Positions 14,517 through 18,749 of a stretch of DNA of 18,749 nt are shown here, piece by piece. The stretch is taken from contig QGUY01000048.1 in assembly GCA_003242315.1 (NCBI GenBank), forward strand, positions 1-18,749. The letters run 5' to 3'. The DNA comes from Bacteroidota bacterium (lineage in GTDB: Bacteria > Bacteroidota > Bacteroidia > Cytophagales > Cyclobacteriaceae). Each line of letters starts with the position of its first letter. The stretch's first letter is position 1. The notes under the pieces were generated by a model, which saw only the letters and a list, made by a program, of their open reading frames with translations, made no database searches and was not told the DNA's origin. The position numbers were made by a program, and so were the translations under genes.

Positions 14517-14629
14517 TCGATCAGTCATGACGTTTGTAAAGAGGGTCTTCCAAATACTCACAACGATATTATTGCAAGTCACAGATAGGATGCAACTAAA
14601 TTGAAAGGTACCGCAAGGTATCCCGCCTT

Positions 14630-14792
14630 CTCCCAACCCACACCCCTTACCCCTTAAGGGGGCCGACTCGCGGATATGTTCCTTGAATTAAGGTCCCCGT
14701 TTGTATACCCATTGATGTGAAGCGCAACCCGCGCGCGGGGTCCCTTCAGGGAAGAAAAGGGCGTGCGGTGGGGATCATGAAACGGTACTGTT
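14630..14792. repeat. Array unit 4 (complete, 163 bp)
   Basis: The left arm (14630-14674) carries CCCCTTAAGGGGG. The spacer contains GTTCCTTGAATTAAGGTCCC and a GTATACCCATTGATGTGAA segment. The right arm (14720-14776) carries CCCGCGCGCGGGG and TCCCTTCAGGGA, followed by ATGAAACGGTACTG. The base change inside the arm palindrome (TTCA for TTTA) is unique to this unit. Confidence 0.9.
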
Positions 14793-14955
14793 ATCCCTAC
14801 CCACACCCCTAGCCCCTAAAGGGGGCCCAACGCGCGGATACGTTCCTTGGATTAAAGTCACCGTTTGTATACCCACTGAGGTGAAACCCAACCCGCGCGC
14901 GGGGTCCCTTTAGGGAAGAAAAGGGCGTGCGGTGGGGATCATGAAACGGTACTGT
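14793..14955. repeat. Array unit 5 (complete, 163 bp)
   Basis: It has the same organisation as unit 4 at an exact 163-bp period: left arm 14793-14838 with CCCCTAAAGGGGG, spacer, right arm 14884-14941 with CCCGCGCGCGGGG and TCCCTTTAGGGA, then ATGAAACGGTACTG. Its arms are closest to those of unit 2. Confidence 0.92.
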
Positions 14956-15024
14956 TATCCCTACCCACACCCCTAGCCCCTAAAGGGGGCCGACCCGCGG
15001 ATATGTTCCTTGAATTAAGGTCCC
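14956..15024. repeat. Array unit 6, left arm and partial spacer (array end)
   Basis: The left arm (14956-15000) is followed by the first part of the spacer (ATATGTTCCTTGAATTAAGG, then TCCC). After about 15025 similarity to the family stops, marking the right boundary of the array. From 15025 to 15230 I see no gene and no further repeat. Confidence 0.85.
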
Positions 15025-15230
15025 CTCTTAAACAATGGACATCCCTTACACTAAGCGATTCCCCAGGTGTTTATTTCAACTTCGGCGACAATGTCGATGA
15101 ATTATTCATCTCGGGAACGTTGAATGCGAAAATCAGAGCATTCCCTCTCTCCGTTTTCACACAGGATGTAATGTTCATCAGACAAATTCAATCCACGAAA
15201 AAATATTCATATCAAAGTTGCTCGTGAAGA

Positions 15231-16166
15231 TCAATAGGTAATCTCCACCACTTTCTTGTCTCTTAGCTTTTGCATTCGGGAAGGTATGATGTTCAAAATG
15301 CCTTCCCTTAGCGCCTGAATCAATTTGTCCTTGATATAATCCCTGTGTGTTACGATACTCACCTCGCGAGCTGGTGTGGGACTACGCAGGCGCTTGACCA
15401 GCTTTCGCTGCGACTTCCCGAATTCCATCACAGCCAGTTCAGGGAGGATCGTAATGCCATCACTCTTGTCCACCATCCTCTTGAGCGTTTCAATATTCCC
15501 CGTTTCATAGCGGAACGAAACATCGGTGCTTTTCTGCAATTCGCACAGGTTCAGCACCTGCGACCGGAAACAGTGTCCCTCTTCCAGCAACCACAATTGG
15601 CGCGGGTCGATTTCATCAGCCAGAACATATTTTTTATCCACCAGCGCATTCTTCCGTGAGACGTATACGAACAGTTCCTCGTAAAACAGCACGTGTTCAC
15701 GGATTGTCGGGTCGTTCAGGGGCGTAACCACTATCCCGCAGTCAAGCCGATTATTCCTCAACTCCCTGAGCACTTCTTCCGTGATGGCTTCTCGCACGAC
15801 GAGGTTTAGCTGAGGGTATTTCTCACGCATATACCTGTATAAAGGAGGCAAGAGATAGGGCGCCAGTGTCGGAATAATCCCGATGTGCAGTTCACCGCTC
15901 AAGATACCCTTGTGCTCGCTGATCAGCTGACGAATCATCCGGGCTTCGTGCAGTACGCGACGTGCCTGCGCGACGATGTCGGCTCCGACGTCCGTCGGTA
16001 TTACCGGCTGCTTGGTGCGATCAAAAATCTTCACGCCCAGCTCTTCTTCGAGCTTCTGAATCTGCATACTGAGCGTCGGTTGTGTCACAAAACAACTTTC
16101 GGCAGCCAGGGCGAAATGCCTCAGATCGTCTAACGCCACGATATATTCCAGCTGGACCAGGGTCAT
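15231..16166 (-). CDS. oxyR: OxyR, LysR-type hydrogen peroxide sensor
   Basis: The frame opens at 16175, but the ATG at 16166 (MTLVQLEYIVALDDLRHFAL) is preferred: it matches the family opening and places the redox cysteines at 199 and 208, exactly the E. coli OxyR numbering. The product is 311 residues. The N-terminal winged helix-turn-helix (about 1-60) includes CFVTQPTLSMQIQKLEEELG and VKIFDRT. The effector domain holds GHCFRSQVLNLC, with the peroxidatic Cys199 and resolving Cys208, and the conserved ETLKRMVDKSDGITILPE stretch. OxyR forms a disulfide on contact with peroxide and activates antioxidant genes. It is divergent from katG, its classic target, and a perfect OxyR motif lies on its own start codon, which implies autoregulation. 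Family and role are firm. Confidence 0.95.
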   Translation of the reverse strand: MTLVQLEYIVALDDLRHFALAAESCFVTQPTLSMQIQKLEEELGVKIFDRTKQPVIPTDVGADIVAQARRVLHEARMIRQLISEHKGILSGELHIGIIPTLAPYLLPPLYRYMREKYPQLNLVVREAITEEVLRELRNNRLDCGIVVTPLNDPTIREHVLFYEELFVYVSRKNALVDKKYVLADEIDPRQLWLLEEGHCFRSQVLNLCELQKSTDVSFRYETGNIETLKRMVDKSDGITILPELAVMEFGKSQRKLVKRLRSPTPAREVSIVTHRDYIKDKLIQALREGILNIIPSRMQKLRDKKVVEITY

Positions 16167-16179
16167 AGATTGCATCTAT
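16165..16179. promoter_or_regulatory. OxyR box (ATAG-N7-CTAT)
   Basis: ATAGATTGCATCTAT fits every fixed position of the E. coli OxyR dimer motif ATAGnTnnnAnCTAT. It overlaps the chosen oxyR start codon (16164-16166) by two bases and lies 20 bp upstream of the -33 element of katG, about 60-73 bp before its predicted transcript start, the usual place for a LysR-type recognition site. No second motif at the 22-bp period is present. Confidence 0.75.
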
Positions 16180-16193
16180 ATGATCATAAAAAT

Positions 16194-16206
16194 AATCAAT
16201 TTGATT
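16194..16206. promoter_or_regulatory. AT-rich palindrome AATCAA-T-TTGATT over the katG -33 region
   Basis: A perfect 6-bp inverted pair around a central T, embedded in a wider imperfect palindrome (about 16186-16213, AAAATAATCAA versus TTGATTTATTTT). It overlaps the proposed -33 element, so it could be an activation or repressor site, for example the promoter-proximal half of OxyR binding or a PerR/Fur-like operator. Which one is not decidable by eye. Confidence 0.5.
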
Positions 16207-16231
16207 TATTTTACGAATGACTGTATTCTTG
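16200..16231 (+). promoter_or_regulatory. katG promoter, TTTG-N20-TATTCTTG
   Basis: TTTG at 16200-16203 and TATTCTTG at 16224-16231 match the Bacteroidota -33 (TTTG) and -7 (TAnnTTTG, one mismatch) elements with the expected 20-bp spacing. The predicted transcript start is near 16238, giving a leader of about 36 nt before the ATG at 16274. Confidence 0.6.
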
Positions 16232-16273
16232 GCCCGGATTTAATGAACAAAGCCAAACGATAGAGACGATCTT

Positions 16274-18505
16274 ATGGAAAACAACGCTCCAGCAACCCAG
16301 AAGTCATTACAGGTTAATGAAAGCCAAGGGAAGTGTCCGTTTCATGGAGGTTCGCTGAAAACAGCGGCCGGCGGCGGCACCAGAAACCGTAATTGGTGGC
16401 CCAACCAACTGAGGCTGAACATTCTCCGCCAGCATTCTTCACTGTCGAACCCCATGGACAAGGACTTCGACTACAAGAAGGAATTTTTGTCACTCGACCT
16501 ACAGGCTGTAAAAAAGGATCTGTACGAACTGATGACGACGTCGCAGGATTGGTGGCCGGCAGACTACGGACACTACGGCCCATTCATCATCCGTATGGCG
16601 TGGCACAGCGCAGGTACCTACCGCGTGTCTGATGGTCGCGGCGGCGCGGGTATGGGGCTGCAACGCTTCGCCCCGCTCAACAGCTGGCCGGACAACGCAA
16701 ACCTCGACAAAGCACGCCGCCTCCTCTGGCCTATCAAGCAAAAGTATGGCAGAAAAATCTCCTGGGCGGATCTCATGATCCTGGCCGGTAACTGCGCCCT
16801 TGAGTCCATGGGCTTCAAGACTTTCGGCTTTGGTGGTGGTCGCGAAGATGTTTGGGAGCCTGCCGAAGACATCTACTGGGGCTCGGAAACCGAATGGCTT
16901 GGCGACAATCGCTATACCGGTGATCGCGAACTTGAAAACCCGCTTGCTGCGGTTCAAATGGGTCTTATCTATGTGAATCCGGAAGGCCCTAACGGTAAGC
17001 CCGATCCCGTTGCAGCTGCTCGCGATATCCGCGAGACGTTTGGCCGAATGGCTATGAACGATGAAGAAACCGTCGCACTGATCGCCGGCGGTCACACTTT
17101 TGGAAAGACACACGGAGCGGGTGATGTTAAGAAATACGTCGGACCGGAACCTGAAGCTGCCCCCATCGAGGAGATGGGCCTCGGCTGGAAGAATACCTTC
17201 GGCACAGGTAACGGCGTCTACACGATTACCAGTGGTCTTGAAGGCGCGTGGACCACAACGCCGACGAAATGGTCTAACAACTTCTTCTGGAACCTCTTTG
17301 GCTATGAGTGGGAACCTGTGAAGAGCCCTGCCGGAGCATGGCAATGGAAACCTAAGCACGGCATGGGTGCTGATACAGTACCTGACGCGCACGATCCGTC
17401 GCGTCGTCACGCTCCCACAATGCTCACAACCGACCTGGCGCTGCGGTTTGATCCCATCTATGAAAAAATATCGCGTCGCTTCCTTGACAATCCGGACGAA
17501 TTCGCAGATGCCTTTGCACGCGCATGGTTTAAACTCACGCACCGTGACATGGGTCCGAAGTCGCGCTATCTGGGTCCCGAAGTACCTGCTGAGGATCTCA
17601 TCTGGCAAGACCCAATTCCTCCGGTCACGCACAAGCTGATCGACGAAGAAGATATCACCGGCCTTAAGGCGTTGATCCTGGCTTCGGGATTGACCATTTC
17701 CGAGTTAGTGTCTACAGCCTGGGCGTCAGCGTCTACATTCCGCGGGTCAGACAAGCGCGGTGGCGCCAACGGAGCACGCATTCGTCTTGAACCTCAGCGC
17801 AATTGGGAAGTAAACAATCCCAAGCAGCTTGCCAAGGTGCTCAGCACTCTGGAAGGGATTCAGGCGCAATTCAACAACAATCGCACCGATGGCAAGCAAG
17901 TTTCTTTGGCTGACCTGATCGTACTTGGTGGCTGCGCCGCTATCGAAAAGGCTGCAAGAAATGCTGGTCACGACGTGAAGGTTCCTTTCGAACCCTGGCG
18001 CGCAGATGCATCACAAGAGCAAACCGATATCGCCTCCTTTGAATACATGGAGCCGGGTGCCGATGGTTTCCGCAACTACGTGAAACCCCACCATAAGGCA
18101 GCCCCTGAGCACATGCTGATTGACAAGGCTCAGTTGCTCACGCTGACTGCTCCTGAAATGACGGTACTCATTGGTGGTATGCGTGTGCTGAACACCAACT
18201 GGGATGGTTCGAAACATGGTGTGTTAACAAATCGTCCTGAAACGCTCAGCAACGACTTCTTCGTAAACCTGCTCGACATGGGTACGGTTTGGTCCGCAAC
18301 GTCTGAGTCGCAGAATGTCTTTGAAGGTCGCGACCGTAAGACAGGCGAAGTTAAGTGGACCGGCACGCGCGTTGACCTCATTTTCGGAAGCAACTCCGAA
18401 CTGAGGGCGCTGGCTGAGGTGTATGCTTGCAGCGATGGAGAGGAAAAATTCATTCGCGACTTTATAGCAGCATGGAACAAGGTGATGAACCTTGACCGTT
18501 TCTGA
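16274..18505 (+). CDS. katG: Catalase-peroxidase KatG
   Basis: This 743-residue protein is full length for the bifunctional heme catalase-peroxidases, which remove hydrogen peroxide in the cytoplasm. The N-terminal active domain has the distal triad Arg107-Trp110-His111 in RMAWHSAGTYR, Tyr233 in GLIYVNPEGP and Met259 in RMAMNDEE. With Trp110 these form the Met-Tyr-Trp cofactor needed for catalase activity. The proximal heme ligand is His274 in AGGHTFGKTHGAG, and NNFFWNLFGYEWE carries the proximal Trp. The C-terminal half is the usual degenerate duplicate (STAWASASTFRGSDKRGGAN, VLIGGMRVLNTNW). The start begins with ENNAPATQK and then the family's KCPFHGG. It is divergent from oxyR, with an OxyR box and a promoter in the gap, and ends at a strong terminator, so it is a peroxide-induced single gene. 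Confidence 0.97.
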   Translation: MENNAPATQKSLQVNESQGKCPFHGGSLKTAAGGGTRNRNWWPNQLRLNILRQHSSLSNPMDKDFDYKKEFLSLDLQAVKKDLYELMTTSQDWWPADYGHYGPFIIRMAWHSAGTYRVSDGRGGAGMGLQRFAPLNSWPDNANLDKARRLLWPIKQKYGRKISWADLMILAGNCALESMGFKTFGFGGGREDVWEPAEDIYWGSETEWLGDNRYTGDRELENPLAAVQMGLIYVNPEGPNGKPDPVAAARDIRETFGRMAMNDEETVALIAGGHTFGKTHGAGDVKKYVGPEPEAAPIEEMGLGWKNTFGTGNGVYTITSGLEGAWTTTPTKWSNNFFWNLFGYEWEPVKSPAGAWQWKPKHGMGADTVPDAHDPSRRHAPTMLTTDLALRFDPIYEKISRRFLDNPDEFADAFARAWFKLTHRDMGPKSRYLGPEVPAEDLIWQDPIPPVTHKLIDEEDITGLKALILASGLTISELVSTAWASASTFRGSDKRGGANGARIRLEPQRNWEVNNPKQLAKVLSTLEGIQAQFNNNRTDGKQVSLADLIVLGGCAAIEKAARNAGHDVKVPFEPWRADASQEQTDIASFEYMEPGADGFRNYVKPHHKAAPEHMLIDKAQLLTLTAPEMTVLIGGMRVLNTNWDGSKHGVLTNRPETLSNDFFVNLLDMGTVWSATSESQNVFEGRDRKTGEVKWTGTRVDLIFGSNSELRALAEVYACSDGEEKFIRDFIAAWNKVMNLDRF

Positions 18506-18533
18506 TCTCATAGTTGAAGCGACTGACAGGTGG

Positions 18534-18561
18534 ATCCGGGGCTTCGGCCCCGGATTTTTTT
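18534..18561 (+). terminator. katG terminator with UUCG tetraloop
   Basis: ATCCGGGGC and GCCCCGGAT form a perfect 9-bp stem closed by a C(UUCG)G tetraloop, followed by TTTTTTT. It lies 28 bp after the katG stop codon. The stem plus seven T residues is a textbook intrinsic terminator. Confidence 0.95.
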
Positions 18562-18569
18562 ATTCCCGG

Positions 18570-18749
18570 TTAATCGAGTGCGCCGGGTTTGCCCGCGATC
18601 GTGAACCACCGGTAGCGCGACATAAGGCGCAGGGTAAACGAAAAGAATTTCATCTGCGGGTTAAGTAGCCGACAAGCTACAAAAGGACCGATCCCTGCCC
18701 AAACTTTACACCACAGGAGTTGAACCATTTTTACCTCTTCCGTTCCAGG
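18570..18749 (-). CDS. Partial or small ORF at the window edge (hypothetical)
   Basis: The minus strand is open from the window end to a TAA at 18570 (59 codons). It could be the 3' end of a longer gene running in from the right. It could also be a 52-residue gene starting at ATG 18728 (MVQLLWCKVW), with GGAAGAGG a few bases upstream. The tail is basic and aromatic (FFSFTLRLMSRYRWFTIAGK, then PGALD). Convergence with katG across its terminator is a natural layout. I do not recognise the family, and 180 bp is short evidence. Confidence 0.35.
   Translation of the reverse strand, partial: PGTEEVKMVQLLWCKVWAGIGPFVACRLLNPQMKFFSFTLRLMSRYRWFTIAGKPGALD

Noticed and set aside
14517..14636. N-terminal extension of the DUF559 protein
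   Set aside because: It begins with TTG inside a repeat arm and precedes the family's usual opening. ATG at 14516 or 14528 fits better.
13721..15024. CRISPR array
   Set aside because: The units are 163-198 bp, internally inverted, with conserved spacers and no short direct repeats separated by unique spacers. No cas gene is present.
15003..15227. 74-residue plus-strand ORF
   Set aside because: It starts inside the unit 6 repeat spacer, shows no signal peptide or family pattern, and has no ribosome binding site. It is most likely a chance open frame.
16499..17632. 377-residue minus-strand ORF antisense to katG
   Set aside because: It lies wholly antisense to a conserved enzyme gene. Its translation is rich in Cys, Arg and His with no recognisable domain, as expected from a high-GC shadow frame.

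Overview
The window looks like chromosomal DNA of a Bacteroidota bacterium, most likely a soil or sediment Cytophagales relative of the Chryseolinea/Ohtaekwangia type. This is inferred from gene families and signals, not from a marker gene. The pointers are many short-signal lipoproteins, TIG-plus-kelch and FN3-plus-propeller surface lipoproteins, a 789-residue FtsX/MacB-type permease, a DUF6146-like lipoprotein, weak or absent Shine-Dalgarno sites in front of most genes, and TAnnTTTG-type -7 promoter boxes. There are no tRNA or rRNA genes, no transposase and no CRISPR array.

Layout. Positions 1-561 are non-coding and carry interspersed repeats. A two-gene plus-strand unit follows (562-1506): a lipoprotein whose last 68 residues form a Cys/Gly-rich, bacteriocin-like peptide, then a 58-residue two-helix membrane protein missing from a standard long-ORF list. 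Facing it on the minus strand is a run of surface lipoproteins (1622-5694): a DUF1080 sugar hydrolase-like lipoprotein, a TIG/kelch lipoprotein and an FN3/propeller lipoprotein. The last two overlap by 8 bp, and the propeller gene carries a one-base frameshift near its 3' end. Then come an FtsX-family permease (5887-8256), a convergent DUF421/YetF membrane protein with a zinc-ribbon tail, an AraC regulator followed by an SDR oxidoreductase, a DUF6146-like lipoprotein with a perfect Shine-Dalgarno, a 30-residue single-helix ORF, a small secreted protein, and a membrane-anchored CE15 glucuronoyl-esterase-like enzyme.

Positions 13721-15024 hold a mosaic array of imperfect inverted repeats of about 163-198 bp. 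A DUF559 endonuclease-like gene sits inside it, with repeat arms directly on both sides; an orphan arm of the same family lies about 2.7 kb upstream. The architecture resembles the REP/BIME-RAYT partnership, but with a PD-(D/E)xK nuclease. This is the strongest candidate for an undescribed system here.

The right end is an oxidative-stress module. oxyR (minus) and katG (plus) are divergent. A perfect match to the E. coli OxyR dimer motif lies at the oxyR start, and a Bacteroidota-type -33/-7 promoter precedes katG. katG ends at a UUCG-tetraloop terminator, beyond which a convergent partial or small ORF reaches the window edge.
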